From the NCBI GenBank assembly GCA_963556195.1, contig OY744529.1:64431580-64495579 (forward strand): a stretch of 64,000 bases of DNA, read 5' to 3'. Under the pieces are notes generated by a model. It did not search any database. It saw only the letters and a list, made by a program, of their open reading frames with translations, and had not been told where the DNA came from. Origin of the DNA: Sepiola atlantica. Taxonomy: Eukaryota > Mollusca > Cephalopoda > Sepiida > Sepiolidae. Of this stretch, positions 43,400-55,525 are shown in pieces (positions within the stretch are counted from its first letter, which is position 1; each line of letters opens with the position of its first letter). Both the position numbers and the translations under genes were made by a program.

Positions 43400-44700
43400 A
43401 GGGACGAAAATGGAAGAATTTAAAAGCACCATGTTGAATATCATTAAACATTAACAAGAACAACAGCGTCGACTAGAAGAGAAATTTCAAGAAAACAAGT
43501 GGATCAAATGAAAAAATTCAAGGAAATGTTTCTTCACAGTCAACAAGAACAGAAAAAATATACGAAATATCGAATGGTGAAGATGAAAGTGCATGTTTAC
43601 AAAATTGAAAGCAAAATTTTGTTTGTTTGGTATTTTTGACGATACGAAGATCTTTATGATACGAACTGTGCGAATTGGACTGATTTTAAAAAGGTTCGTT
43701 TGCTATTAAGAAAGTTGGGTACGGTTTAACATATCAAATTCGTACAATTATATATTGCCATAAAAACAGCAACCTTACATTTGTTGAAGTGGTTCACTTC
43801 TTTTCTTTAGCCCTAAAACGTGTCTTTTTCACAAAAGGTGGAAATGTATGAGTCTCACAAAGAAAGAAGACGAAGACTACACTACTTTCTCTAGTATAGT
43901 TAACAAACACTGCAATAATTTCAAATTGTCGGAGTTCAACGCTAACAATTTTAAATGTTTAATCTTCACACAGAGATTAGTATTGAATATGGATGCTGAA
44001 ATCAGACGAAGAGATCTTAAACTAGAGAATTGTAGTGACGGCGCGGAAAGAAACAGTCGTCACACGCAGGCGTGAACCCACGCCCATTAAATTATGGGAA
44101 GCGATATCCGCACCACGAGAGGGTTGCATTAAGCATATTAAGTGCGGTTAGCGGCGAAGAAGGGTAAATAGAAAGAGGGTTTTTTGATCGACGGTGCCAG
44201 TTTTGTGGTGAACATCGCGTTGTTCACATACGTGTCAATAGAGAGGAAAGGAAAGGAAAGGAAAGGAAAAAAAAGAACGATATTTTCAAAGAACGAAGGA
44301 ACAATTTTGCGTAATTTTATCACACTCGGCGGTTCTTTGATACGATAGAGACGCGTTCAAGAATGAACCTGGTTTAATACTTCAACAGAGCGCAGAGGAC
44401 TGACAAGGTTGTATTAGTATTTTCCAAGATTCAAAAGACATTGAGCAAAGTGAGTGTCACATATTAGAAAAATCCGTAACAAAAAAAATTAATTCACCAA
44501 CTAAATTTGATCAACCAAAGAAAAATAATTTGACTCCTAAATCCTGCTTTAGTTGCGAAAATTGCATTGGTACAAAGATTGTCCATATAGGATGAAAAGG
44601 TGTTTTAATTGCGGTCGAATGGGACACAAATGTACACTTTATAAAGTTAAAAATAAATTTAAAAAAGCTTTATTAAAATTGCTAAAAGTTACGAAGCTGA
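43400..44700 (+). pseudogene. Ty3/gypsy gag, decayed
   Basis: Starts near MEEFKSTMLNIIKH and EQQRRLEEKFQENKW. The best part (43848-44035) reads LTKKEDEDYTTFSSIVNKHC, NNFKLSEFNANNFKC, LIFTQRLVLNMDAEIRRR, a capsid-type pattern of mag/CsRn1-like gypsy gag. Zinc knuckles follow at 44545-44632: CFSC, then in a shifted frame HWYKDC, then CFNCGRMGHKC. Multiple stops and frameshifts. Gag would package element RNA. Confidence 0.7.
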
Positions 44701-44739
44701 AAATATCAAGAAGTTTGTGCAAATAAAATAATGAATAAA

Positions 44740-44800
44740 ACTATTAAGTTACAGATTTATTCCGGCTCAGACCTGACAATAATACATCTTCAAACGTGAA
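44740..44800 (+). pseudogene. Ty3/gypsy protease remnant with active-site loss
   Basis: KLQIYSGSDLTII aligns with the retropepsin active site, normally D-S-G-S-D. Here the catalytic Asp codon is TAT (Tyr), one change from GAT. A stop follows within 10 codons. Confidence 0.65.
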
Positions 44801-45139
44801 AAACTTGGACAACCAACTTTGATGTGAACGAGAAAAATAGCTAAACGTGTCCTTGGTATACAGATAAAATTTGAAAGCGAGCTAATTTCTAACGTTACAT
44901 CAAAAGGAAAGACTTTGAAATTAAGAATATTCACATTAACCAACTAAAGCAAACTTCTGACACGGACTAGATTGAGAAATTGAAATTATGGAATATACCC
45001 ATGAACACTTCTGTCAAACTATTGGAAATTTAAATGCCGAAGAAGAGAGAATAAAGAAAGAATTAAAAGGAACCTTTTTCGGAAGTTTTAGTATGGTTGA
45101 CGGGAAAGATGTAAAAAGAAAATGACTGCTAAGTTTTAA

Positions 45140-45700
45140 TTAAAACCAAATATTCAACCAGTTTTTATAAAGAAAATAAATCTTCGCTTCATTAAATCAG
45201 ATTGACGAGGAATTATATAACACAAATGGAAGTATTATCGAAAGTAGAGTACAGACAATGGGCTTCGCCTACAGTCTACGTAATACAGTAAAAATATCTG
45301 TGTCTGTGTAGATTTATCCACAGGATTGAACTATGTACTAAAAAACTACCACTACCCTCTGCCTAATCCAGAAGAAATATTCGCTAAACTCAATGGAGGA
45401 TTTTTTTTCCAACGTTGATTTAAGTGATACTTATCTACAAATACTCGTGGACTAGGTGTGCTCAAAGCTACTTTTTATAAATACTCATAGGGGTTTGTGC
45501 AAATTCGAACGATTATCATTTGAGGTTAAGGTGGCACCAGCTATTTTTCAATAACTAGTGGACACAGTGTTTAGCGGACAAGAATTTGCGACAACCTACC
45601 TAGATGGCATTCTAATGATCAGTAAAAATCACCGAGAAACACAAATTACATAGTCACGATATATTTAAGAGAATCCAAGAGAGAAAATGCGATTTTTTTT
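45140..45700 (+). pseudogene. Ty3/gypsy reverse transcriptase, decayed
   Basis: Recognisable pieces in several frames: MEVLSKVEYRQWASPTVYV, CVDLSTGLNYVLKNYHYPLP, NPEEIFAKLNGG, and YLDGILMIS in place of the catalytic YLDDILI (second Asp to Gly). Numerous stops. The catalytic loss at the YLDD box means it is dead even apart from the stops. Confidence 0.75.
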
Positions 45701-46041
45701 AATGGGAAAAATAAAATATCTTGATCAAATTATCAACAGAAATGGTTGAAGACCAGACCTAAAGCGAGCTAGTACGATAAAAAATATGCCGGTTCTGAAA
45801 AACCTATCGCCACTACAAACTTTTCTTGGGTTATCAAATTATTATAATTTGTTTATTCCAAACATGCACAATTTGCGAGCTACTTTTAATGAGCTATTAG
45901 AAACAAAATGGTTGGGTTTGGATGACAGAATTGCAGGAGGCATTTGAAAAAATAAAACATATCTTCACATAAGAATTATTTTTGACGCACTACAGTTCAG
46001 ATCTAGATATCATTGTAGCCACTGATGCGAAGTATTTCAGA

Positions 46042-46112
<71 letters not shown>

Positions 46113-46270
46113 AATTGAAGTAGGAAAAGTCGACATTTTCATGGAAAAATATCTTGGTCAATTTATAGACAAAAATTGGGTTAGCAAATTATTTTAATGT
46201 GTTTATTCCAAACATGCACAATTTGCGAACTGTTAATGAGCTATTAAAAAAAAAGAAAAATATTGAGTCT
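45700..46270 (+). repeat. Duplicated RT/RNase H junction around (TA)n
   Basis: 'tttattccaaacatgcacaa' and 'aatgagctatta' occur at about 45850-45905 and again at about 46200-46250, in the same orientation, separated by (TA)n at 46046-46110. Both copies lead into an RNase H start (DIIVATDAKYF and IIVTTDASSYG). Confidence 0.75.
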
Positions 46271-46764
46271 GGACGACAGAAATAATTGTAACTACTGATG
46301 CTAGCTCGTACGGCATTATAGCCTGCATATTACAGAAAATGAAAGATGTATCGCTAAAACCTATCGCCCACGCGTTACTTACAAATCTAGATAGAAGCTC
46401 TGGGCATTATTTGTGCAGTCACCAAATTTCATTGACATTTTGTGTTGGAAAACGACCATAAGCCGCTGCTAACGATTTATGGGTAAAAAACGGATTACCA
46501 ACGTATACTGCATACAGACTGCAGAGATGGGGGACAATTCTCCTCAATTACATTAATAAAATGGATTTTATCCTATCGTCAAAATTTTGTCATGTTGACG
46601 GATTATCTAGACCTATTCCAAAATATGCGGAATCAATTGAAGACATAGTGATTTTCTTCCTACAAACTGAGGTAGAAGTAAAATATACACTGTGTAACGT
46701 CATGAGGGAGCTTCCGGTAAAACTCGAAGAAATAAAAGAAAAATCGTTAGACGATGATTTTTAA
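46270..46764 (+). pseudogene. Ty3/gypsy RNase H and connection region
   Basis: IIVTTDASSYGIIACILQKM contains the first RNase H Asp in TDAS. Then LKPIAHALLTNLDR, and a clean frame (46561-46764) INKMDFILSSKFCHVDGLSR, the gypsy 'ADALSR' connection before integrase. Downstream EDIVIFFLQTEVEVKYTL is the expected linker. Confidence 0.7.
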
Positions 46765-46799
46765 AAAAACATAAATATAAAATAAAATAAAATAAAAAC

Positions 46800-47515
46800 A
46801 CCGACAAATCTCGGAAGTGTATTCAATCTGTGACGAAATAGTTATGTACGGCGATCGAATGGTTATTCCTGCAGCATTACAGAAAAGAATACTAAAAGAA
46901 TTTTATGTCGGTCACCCGGGAATTTCGAGAATAGAAAAGTCTCATTAGAAGCTTTGTGTATTGGACAAGTATGGACAAAGATATTGAAAATAAGGTAAAA
47001 TTGTGCAAAGTTTGTAGTTGTGCAGCGACGACACCTCCTATAAAGTTCAGACTCTAGTCGAAAACTGACCGACCGTGGTTTAGGATCCACATAAATTTTG
47101 CTGGCCCACTGAATGGTTTATATTACCTAATAGTGATGGACAGTTTCTTGAAATTGCCGGAAATATTAAAATGTATGAAACCAACCACGGAAGTAACCAT
47201 TTGATTTTTACATGAATTGTTTGCCTGGTTCAGTGTCGGTGATTGTATTGTATCAGACAAAGGAACGCAATTCTCGTATAGTGAATTTTAACTTTTCCGT
47301 CAAAATTTTATATTGGAGCATATCACGATCGCGAGAAGCAATGATCAGGCAGAAAGGTTCGTGGATACGTTCAAAAGAGCGCTTAAAAAAGCGAGGAGTA
47401 CAAGTACCGAAACGGCTATTCAATAATTTTTTCAGATATATAAGATGACCCCAAATAACAATGTTCCATCTTCCATGACACTAGCAGAAGCAATGTTTGA
47501 CAGAAAGTTTTAGAT
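46800..47515 (+). pseudogene. Ty3/gypsy integrase, decayed
   Basis: YGDRMVIPAALQKRILKEFY, GHPGISR (first His of the HHCC finger), LDKYGQRY, then CKVC.CAATTPPIKF (the two Cys). The core reads WFRIHINFAGPLNGLYYLIV (first catalytic Asp to Asn), VSDKGTQF (second Asp kept) and NDQAERFVDTFKRAL (catalytic Glu kept), followed by KMTPNNNVPSSMTLAEAMF. Frameshifts break it. No 3' LTR was recognised. Confidence 0.75.
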
Positions 47516-47939
47516 AGATCATTGTAAACGCGGTAAATGAATAAAACAAATTTCACGTCCAAATTTTGTTCCGATATACACCGTTCTTGGTCCATTTTAC
47601 AAGACAATGAAAATGCGATCAGAACTCTGATCGTAAGTACTATAACAAAAAAACATTGGAATCGATTTTTCAGTTGGACAATCAATCGGTTGTCTCAAAA
47701 CCTATAACGAAATATCGAATTATGAATTGTTAATATGTTTAGTAAATATGAATATATTTTCACACGAACTGAATACCTCGGGCTGAACGAAGGTCGACAG
47801 GTGTTGGACAGATGACCGAGACAGACTTGGATGACCGACTAGATATGTGTCATTCATCAATGTCTTCATTAGGATTGTTAAGTGAGATAGATACAAACTA
47901 TCAACCGCTGTGCTCGGGCGAGGCAAAAGACATTGCTAG
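47516..47939. other. 3' flank of the gypsy element
   Basis: May hold the end of the polyprotein; LTR not identified. Confidence 0.35.
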
Positions 47940-47975
47940 TCAGAAAGAAAAAGAGAGAGATAGAGAGAGAGAGGC

Positions 47976-48015
<40 letters not shown>

Positions 48016-48054
48016 AGGTAGAAAGAGAGAGAGAGAGAGAGAGAGAGTGAGAGA

Positions 48055-48100
<46 letters not shown>
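47940..48100. repeat. (GA)n-(TA)n-(GA)n compound microsatellite
   Basis: Purine-rich GA tract, TA tract at about 47981-48011, then a long GA tract. Confidence 0.95.
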
Positions 48101-48101
<1 letters not shown>

Positions 48102-48149
48102 AAAGTGCGATAAGCCACCTCTATTATACTCGTTCCATAATGTGAAACT

Positions 48150-50230
48150 GGCATCGGCGCATCAACTTCTACCTATGACTTCAAGATTTCGTGTTATTCT
48201 CGCTTTACCTTGAAACCCGATCCCCAAGATCGCCATGGACATGGAATTTGTGCCTATATTAAGGACGGTTTTCCATGTGGTAGGAATGTCTCTAGCGAAG
48301 ACTCTGAGCTGCCCTATATGTGTTCCGTGTAGCCCTTATTCACAACACTTCTTTCATCTTTGCCCTTTATCGCCCCCGCAACGATCGAGTTACTGTAATT
48401 GTGAGTATCTCTGAAAACATTGACAACATCTTGTCTCATCATTCCGACAACAGATGTGGCGATTTCAATTTGCACACTGTTGAATGGCTAGTCTACTCTA
48501 ATAAAGAAGGTTTTGTCAAGATTTTTCTTTTGCCTATGCGCTTACCCAGATAATTGACCAACCAACTTGCTTACCTGATGCTGACGGACACTTTGTAAGC
48601 CTTCTTGATCTTTTCCTGACAACTTGTCTTGAACAGTGCACATCTACTGTTCTGTCTCCTCTGGGATCTTCCGATCACTTGGTTGTATCCATGAAGATCA
48701 AATCTAACCTCAGGGAAACCCCTGATGTCCCTTTCCATTGCAGAATGTGCCGATACTCAGCGGCCGATTGAGATAGTTTTAGATCTTTCATTCTTGATTT
48801 TCAAATAGAATGTGTCCTGTTTCGCCCCCGATATATCCGATTGGTTAACACTTGGTATTGAGAGTTTTATACACTCTAACAATTCCAACAAAGATCAAAT
48901 AGCTAACCATGGTTCACTCCTGGGTGTGTTGCTGCCATTACTCACAGAAATCACTTTTTTAATCTGTATCAGCGGAACAGATGCCACAAAACCAAAGCCG
49001 CCTTTAAATCTACATGGAACCACTGAAAAATGGGTTATAGTGACCACGAAAGAGTCCTATGCCAACTGTGTTCAAGCCAGAATTGTTGAGCAGAGGCTCG
49101 GTTCCCATGAGTTTAGGGAAATATCGAACAGGGTACCGAACAGGTATGACATCTATTTCAACACTTATTAACGGTCCTGGTGTGATTTTCATCAGCATCT
49201 GATAAACTTTTTGCAAATAATTTTGCTACAAATTCCACCCAATGCGATCAGTGCCACCAACTCCCGGACCCCCCCCTATGACTGTGAATACTCATAGTGA
49301 TATACATGTATCGGTCTGAGATGTTGCGAAAGTGATCTGGAACGTCGATGCCAACAATGCAATTGATCCTGACAATATTCTAGTCAGTGTGCTTAGGAAG
49401 CTGCTACTTGAACTTCATCCTATTTTAACAAAATTGTACATTCATTGTTTAAAGGAGAAATGCATCACATCTCTTTGGAAAGCCTGATTTGTCCGTCCAA
49501 TATTTAGAAATACTGGTGATCAGTCCTATTCTTCTCAGTCTCATATGAATTATGAGTAAGCTGCTTGAATCTGTAATAAAAAAAAAATTGTCGACCTGAG
49601 CAAAAAAATCTACTTAGTGACAAGCAATACAAATTTCGTCCTATGTACTAACTGTAATGTAGCATTGGTGATCAAGCTCTCACTGATCCCCTCTCTTCTG
49701 ATCTGGAGCACGTGGTGCAATGAAGAAAAAGTGGCTTGTAACTTTTAACACTTCTAAAATAAAGCTTCTCTCATTCCACCACCAATGGCTGAATCATTGT
49801 TGTGCCCGAGTCCAAATGTATGGCTCTCTTTTTGAGGAAGCTCCTTAAGACTGACTTTATTCCAGACTTAAAACGAAAGTCTTACATCAAATCTCTGACT
49901 AGGACCACTGGGAAAAATGGTTTGCTAATTCTACCGCTCCAGATAGTCCATGATTTCTGATGAATCCTCTACTTATATAAGAGTCAGATAGTCCTAAGAT
50001 GGAGTACTGCTGCCAGATCTGGAGAGATGCTGCCCAGAGAACTCTTCATTGACTTGACAGAATTCAGAATCAACTTCAAAATCCAGTTCCTCACAACCCT
50101 TCCTCACAGAAGTGATGTTGACAGTCTCTCTCTACTCTATCTTGATTTCCATGAAAGTTACTCGATTGAGATCAAATCGAAAATTAAAAATCTTTAAGAG
50201 GAGAGAAGTAGGATTACGAAAATTACTCAC
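48150..50230 (+). pseudogene. LINE with endonuclease and RT, family L-A-like
   Basis: Most complete LINE of this type here, plus strand, broken by many frameshifts. Endonuclease: HGHGICAYIKDGFP, GDFNLHTVEWLVYSN (GDFN catalytic motif), PTCLPDADGHFVSLLDLFLT, PLGSSDHLVVSMKIKS (SDH motif). RT: LWKA.FVRPIFRNTGDQS, then MSKLLESVI-like pieces. The C-terminal RT/thumb reads FNTSKIKLLSFHHH, PKMEYCCQIWRDAAQRTL, DRIQNQLQNP. No YADD box could be read in this copy; the middle of the RT looks deleted. Its C-terminal segment is shared with the L-A tails elsewhere, so those are probably truncated relatives. Confidence 0.7.
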
Positions 50231-51312
50231 ATCTTTTTTATTACGTGGGTATATTGAAGTGGTTAGCTCCTAAAATGACTGCCCAACTTTATCGACTACT
50301 TTTGTCTGTTTTTGGCAGCGGTTACAGGGAAAATTAATCCACCTATTAATTCGTTGTCTGATATTTGCAGATTTATTTAATTTAAAAAAATTTTATTATT
50401 TTTTTCAAATATAATTTGTTTTCCGACTTTTGCTAATTATTTGGAAAATTAATATTAATTTGTTTTCACAATTACCCATTTGTTGCCACCGGGACTTAGC
50501 GTTAGTAGTATGGTTAATGGAGGGTATGTTTTGTTTTGCAAAATAAAAAAATTAAAAATAATAAACTCAAAGTATTTATTAAAAATGAAATTTAAATATT
50601 ATAGTTAATTATAGGCCATTTTTATTACACGAACACACACACATATACACATATACGCACACACACATACACACGAGCTTCCATAAGCAGTAAGAAATAA
50701 ATCAAAGTAAGTCTTGTAATATAATTCTTGATCGGAAGACTAATGTTAGAAGTAGCATCGGCAGCGAATGTTGTTTTTACGTATCGACTCTCGATTTGAC
50801 AAAATCTCCAATCAGCAGTTTCTTTCAGCAAACCAGAGAAGAGAGGATATTAACTGCCGAGGATCCGCGCGTATTATAAAAACCCAAACCCTGATTTTTT
50901 TTCATTTATCATACTTTTCTTCCACAAACAGCACACATGCACTAGTCACAATCTTTGTGACAGAAAGACTATCGGCATATAGTACACACACGGCGAGAGA
51001 CGTTCACGAACTACTGTACACCCAGGGCCAGCGCATACACGCCGTTAACCGAACGCTCGCACAAAAGTTCATAATACATTTTCTCGCTAACAAAACAGGC
51101 ACGCTAATGCATACACACACCCACACACATATCTTCATGCCTATCTCATTTATATACACGTAAACGCATCCGGTGCCAACCGAAATGAAAATGTGTATTC
51201 ATTTTCTTTTTACAACAGACATCTTTCTTTCACCAGAACGTTCTTAGACTCTTTGAACTCTCATTCATTGTTAACAATTTTGTTTTTCATTATCTTAACA
51301 AATTGTTAATTC
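50231..51312. other. No gene; CA-rich stretches
   Basis: 'gttgccaccgggacttagcgttagtag' near 50480 resembles the R1 neighbourhood at 17030 and 17565. Impure (AC)n at 50630-50675. The 131-codon frame at 50768-51163 is unrecognised. Confidence 0.4.
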
Positions 51313-51850
51313 GTCCCCCGATTTATAAAATCGGGGGACCTATGTTTTGATGCATTTCCGTCCGTCCGTGCGTCCGTCCGTCCGTCCGGATTTTTCTCCG
51401 CAACCATCCATTGAATTTCTCTGAAATTTTGCATGAAGTTGTAACTTTGGTCAGGTTAGAAAGTGACATTCTCCGATTAAAAAAAAAAAATCTGGTTAGC
51501 CCCCCCAGGGGATCAAAAGACCCCATAACTTTTCATCCATCCATTCAATTTCTCTGCAACTTGGCCAAAATATGAAGGCAATTGTTCCTAATAGAAAATA
51601 CGTATCGCTGACCTTGGAAAAAATCTGGTTCGCGCCCTCAGGGGTCAAAAGGCCCCAAAATGGCAAAAAAAATGATCCTTTTCTCCCATAACGTTTGATC
51701 CATCAATTCAATTTTTCTGAAATTTGGCCAAAATGTAGAGGCAATTGTTCTGGATATAAAATGAGCATCCTTGACCTCAGAAAAATTCTGGTTCGCGCCC
51801 CCAGGGTGTCAAAGGGGGGTAAAAAATGCCCCAAATTGCCCAAATTTATT
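51313..51850 (+). repeat. Three-unit tandem repeat with terminal palindrome
   Basis: Begins with an 11-base-arm palindrome (TCCCCCGATTT / AAATCGGGGGA), then a (CGTC)n stretch, then three diverged units of about 130-150 bases. Each has 'attcaatttctctg.aa.tt', 'ctggtt.gc.ccc..aggg' and 'caaaagg.ccc'. Interspersed repeat of unknown class. Confidence 0.7.
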
Positions 51851-52344
51851 GCATTTTACACTCGCCACATCGAGTCACATACAGAGAGGGACCACGCATG
51901 CGCGGCTTGTTACAATTAATTATTTCGTAATGAATAGACTTTGTCATTCCTTTAATTTGATAATGTCCCATCTTCAACACTAACGTTTATCGCACATAAC
52001 ATACGAATCCAAAGTTTCCTTTTAAAATCGGTAAGTACTAACAGTTTTAGTCTTCAGTTTTAGTCTTAGTAGTAGTAGTGGTGGTAGTAATAGTGGTAGT
52101 AGTAGTGGTTAGAGAAATATACATTTAGTTTTTAAGTAGGTTTTTGTTTTCTGTCGGCATCTGACGACTGATGAAACATTTTTGCTAACTACGTTAACGC
52201 CTTGTTAGTTTCGGTTCGCTTGCGTACCCCAACTGTCGGGTGGGGTGGGGGTGCTAGCGAAAGAACCGAAGAGCAGCGCCAAATAGCTATGTCTTTATTT
52301 GACTCTTATCGGCTGTTTATAAGTTAGGAGCCATTGTGCAATAA
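51851..52344. other. No recognisable feature
   Basis: Interrupted (AGT)n at about 52062-52108. Nothing else. Confidence 0.5.
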
Positions 52345-52622
<278 letters not shown>

Positions 52623-53164
52623 CCACTATTTCTTCTCTTTTCACCAGTTTATTTAAAGGGAGATAACTCGGTAATCTAAAAGGCGGAAGGTCATTCAGGG
52701 AGAATTCCTTGATATAAAGAAACAAATGAAAAAACTAAGAAAAACTAAGACTAGTAAGCAAAAATCAATATGAAAGAAGAATCTTTTTTCTGTTGTCTAT
52801 AAACATTTTTTAGCGTGCCATTGAATTTCTAGAATGTTCTTTTATTGCTAACGACATTAGCATGATTGTTCGTTTTCCGGTTTTGTGAGTATAGTTTTTT
52901 TTTGTTGAAAAAAAAAAGTAATAAAAACAAACAAAAAATAACGTATGAAAAGGAAATACTAACTGTTAAACAAATAGAATCTTAAGTTTAGAAAGTCAAC
53001 CGGAAGTCGTGACACTCCATTCCACGTGACAAAATAAGATCACTAGTCTACCCCCATACCTGTTTATTATTTTTTTCGATACATTTTTTTTAATATATTG
53101 CTTGGATAAGAATAATGGCGTGACTGCCATGTTCTGTTCTTTGTTGTTGTTACTATTTGTCCCT
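52623..53164. other. No recognisable feature
   Basis: AT-rich spacer. Confidence 0.5.
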
Positions 53165-53345
53165 ATTTACTTGCTTCCCCACGGAGGCAGAGTTAGACAC
53201 GGTGTTTTAGTGTGGGAAACATCCAGCTCCCCCAAAAGGGGAACTCTAGATTGAGACAGAAATAAGAATTGCCCCAGTTTAGAAGGATTTCTCCGTCACC
53301 AACCGAGGACAGAACAGATGAAGTGTAGTAACAGAACATATACTA
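53165..53345 (-). repeat. Dispersed repeat R2, copy 3
   Basis: Matches 26540-26700 in the same orientation: 'ccccacgg.ggcagagttagacac', 'cagctcc.ccaaaagggg', 'aataagaattgccccagt'. Confidence 0.6.
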
Positions 53346-53884
53346 CACTTTGAATTATTTATTTGCTATCAGGTAAAATTTGTACAATGTAACAAATTAG
53401 GCAGAAGGTCGTCAAAAGTTTGGAGAAAATGGGAGTCGTTGGTCATCCTGGGTCAGAAAGGATAAAATATGTCTATCCTTCTCTTAACTAGTATTGTTTC
53501 ATTCACCACAATACCACATTTACTCTAGGGCCAATCATACTTAAGATATCCCCAAATTGTTTTGAAATTTTAATTTTAATTTTTTATAAATATGATTATA
53601 TATACAGAAATTAATTGGAGTATAATTAGGAGTGCGAGAAAAAAAACCTGGTTAGTAAAACCCTCCTAACCCTTTCTAAATAATAGACCGCCCACTGTTT
53701 GGCGGTTTGTTCAAAACCGAAAAAAAGCAGGTCGTTCTCTAAATGGAAGTGAGGTCTAAGTGGGAGAGAAAAGAAAAAAGTTGGAGAATGGATGGTGTCC
53801 TTCCAAGATAAATATAATTTGAAGAAGTCCGAGTTGATCCGAGCCAAAAGGTAAAGCAGCTTATGTCGCATGTTACTTAAAGAA
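53346..53884. other. No recognisable feature
   Basis: AT-rich. 'gttgggtaagat'-type stretches near 53450 resemble 32175, but no element is defined. Confidence 0.4.
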
Positions 53885-55088
53885 GGATAGTAATCTCCAT
53901 GTTATATTTGTTCATTTCTTGCGATACTAAGTATTCCAATACTGTCTGTCACAGTTTGCTTAGACATAAGCGCTAGCCTCGTTGCTAGTGTTCGTTCATT
54001 GCATCCGGTACCAATTATGTCACTACTGCCAGTCGCATGTTCCCCATACAAGGGTAGTAAGTTCGATGTAAGGGGTAATTCATTGCTTCGGACAATAAGT
54101 ACATTGAAAACGATCATGTCGTAGTCAGTTGGGAAGCAGCCCCGCGGTACTGTGTTCCACAAACGGGTAGTTCTCGGTAAGAAACTTTTCTCAGAGAAGT
54201 TCCGTTTAGATTTAGGTACACAGAAAATGAAAGGAAAATGATTTACAGTGGTTTTAGCTAGATGAGTTCTTTTTGTGAATGTTTAACAGAGAGGGGGGGG
54301 GGGGGCAGAAATTGAAGCTCAGTCGAGCACCACCATGGAAATATCGATAGAGTAGAGAAGATTAGTAACGTCTTTTTTTGTGAGAAAGAGGCTGTAGGGA
54401 AGAGGACCCCCCCACTAGATTTCGAAGTAGATTTTTTACTATGTCAAGGCAAAGTAGAGTTCTCTGACCGGCGCCTCACCAGATGTGGCCACAGTACTCC
54501 ATCTTAGGACGTATTTGACTCTTATACAGATAGAGAATTGCGTCAGGAGTGAGATACTTTCTGGAGTAGTAGAATGATCCAACGATTTTTCCAACAATCT
54601 TAGCAGCAGATTTGATGTAAGTCTTCTATTTCAATTCTCAAGTGAAGGTCAGCCCCAGAAGCTTATCAAAGCAGAAAGCTTCCTTAAGCAGAGAGCCATT
54701 CATTTCAACTGGGGCAAAGTGAGGTTATGAGCGTTGGTGATGCAAGGAAAAAAGTTTGTTTTTAGATGTATTAAAAGTAACCAGTCACCCTTTTCCCCCA
54801 TTGCAGCACGTGATCCAGGTCAGAAGAGAGAGAATCAGAAAGATCTTGATCATTAATGCTCTCCGAAGTGCTGCCATAGATGGTTGTGTAATCTATATAG
54901 ATGTCAACGAATGATCTTAGAATGTGATTTGGGAGATCATTAATGACGATCAGGAAGAGGGTTGGGCCTAGAATAGATACTTGACGCAGGTCGACTTTGA
55001 TACTATGTGCTTCAGACTTCTGCCCATCAACGACTACTTTTATAAACCTATCAGAGAGAAAATAATTTGATTGTTAATAAGACATTAA
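53885..55088 (-). pseudogene. LINE RT C-terminal half and tail (host copy, L-A)
   Basis: Minus strand in order: NYFLSDRFIKVVVDGQ, QVSILGPTLFLIVINDLPNH (motif B-like), FVDIYIDYTTIYGSTSES (motif C; the catalytic YADD reads YIDY), SSDLDHVLQWGKK, LYLYK.QIR region, then the tail KSFLPRTTRLWNTVPRG, CFPTDYDMIVFNV. The upstream half of the same RT is at 55440-55525, displaced by the insertion at 55089-55440. Confidence 0.75.
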
Positions 55089-55440
55089 TTTTTTTTTGAA
55101 CATAGTTCACCCCAAACAAGGCAGGTCACCACTGTAGACGTAAGGGGCTACTGAGAAAAAAGAAAAGAGATAAGGTTGGGGGGGGCAACCTAAATTGGGA
55201 TCTGCGCAGCGAGATGCCTGTTTACATTAGTTTTAAATTTCTGCATGTCAGTACTGTCGGGGAAACAGGGGGCAGGGATGGAGTTCCAGAGGCCAGCAGC
55301 ACGAGGAAAGAAGCTATTTGAGTAAAAAGGTCTCCGGCATCTGGGGACCTCCACAGTGAATGGATGGGATTTAGTTGATTGTCGAGTTGGTCTAGTGAAT
55401 TTACGTCGAGGAGCCACCAGAGTAGCAAATTCATTCCAGA
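55089..55440 (-). pseudogene. LINE tail inserted in another LINE (L-B copy 2)
   Basis: Minus strand: IWNEFATLVAPRRKF, SHPFTVEVPRCRRPFYSN, SFFPRAAGLWNSIPAPCF, MQKFKTNVNRHLAAQ, then a 3' noncoding end and an A-run of 9 (T-run about 55089-55097). It matches 3865-4140. It lies between two halves of a different LINE's RT, with the A-run at its 3' junction as expected for target-primed insertion. Confidence 0.75.
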
Positions 55441-55525
55441 TATTCCATCGGTAGCAACCTTGTGAAGCAAACCTTTGTGACAAACCCTATCAAAGGTCTT
55501 TGATATGTCAATAGCTATTAATATA
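55440..55525 (-). pseudogene. LINE RT motif A half (host copy)
   Basis: Minus strand: IAIDISKTFDRVCHKGLLHK, the RT motif A with catalytic Asp, then VATDGISG. In intact LINEs this runs on into 'SNYFLSDR', now found 350 bases away at 55085. Confidence 0.75.
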
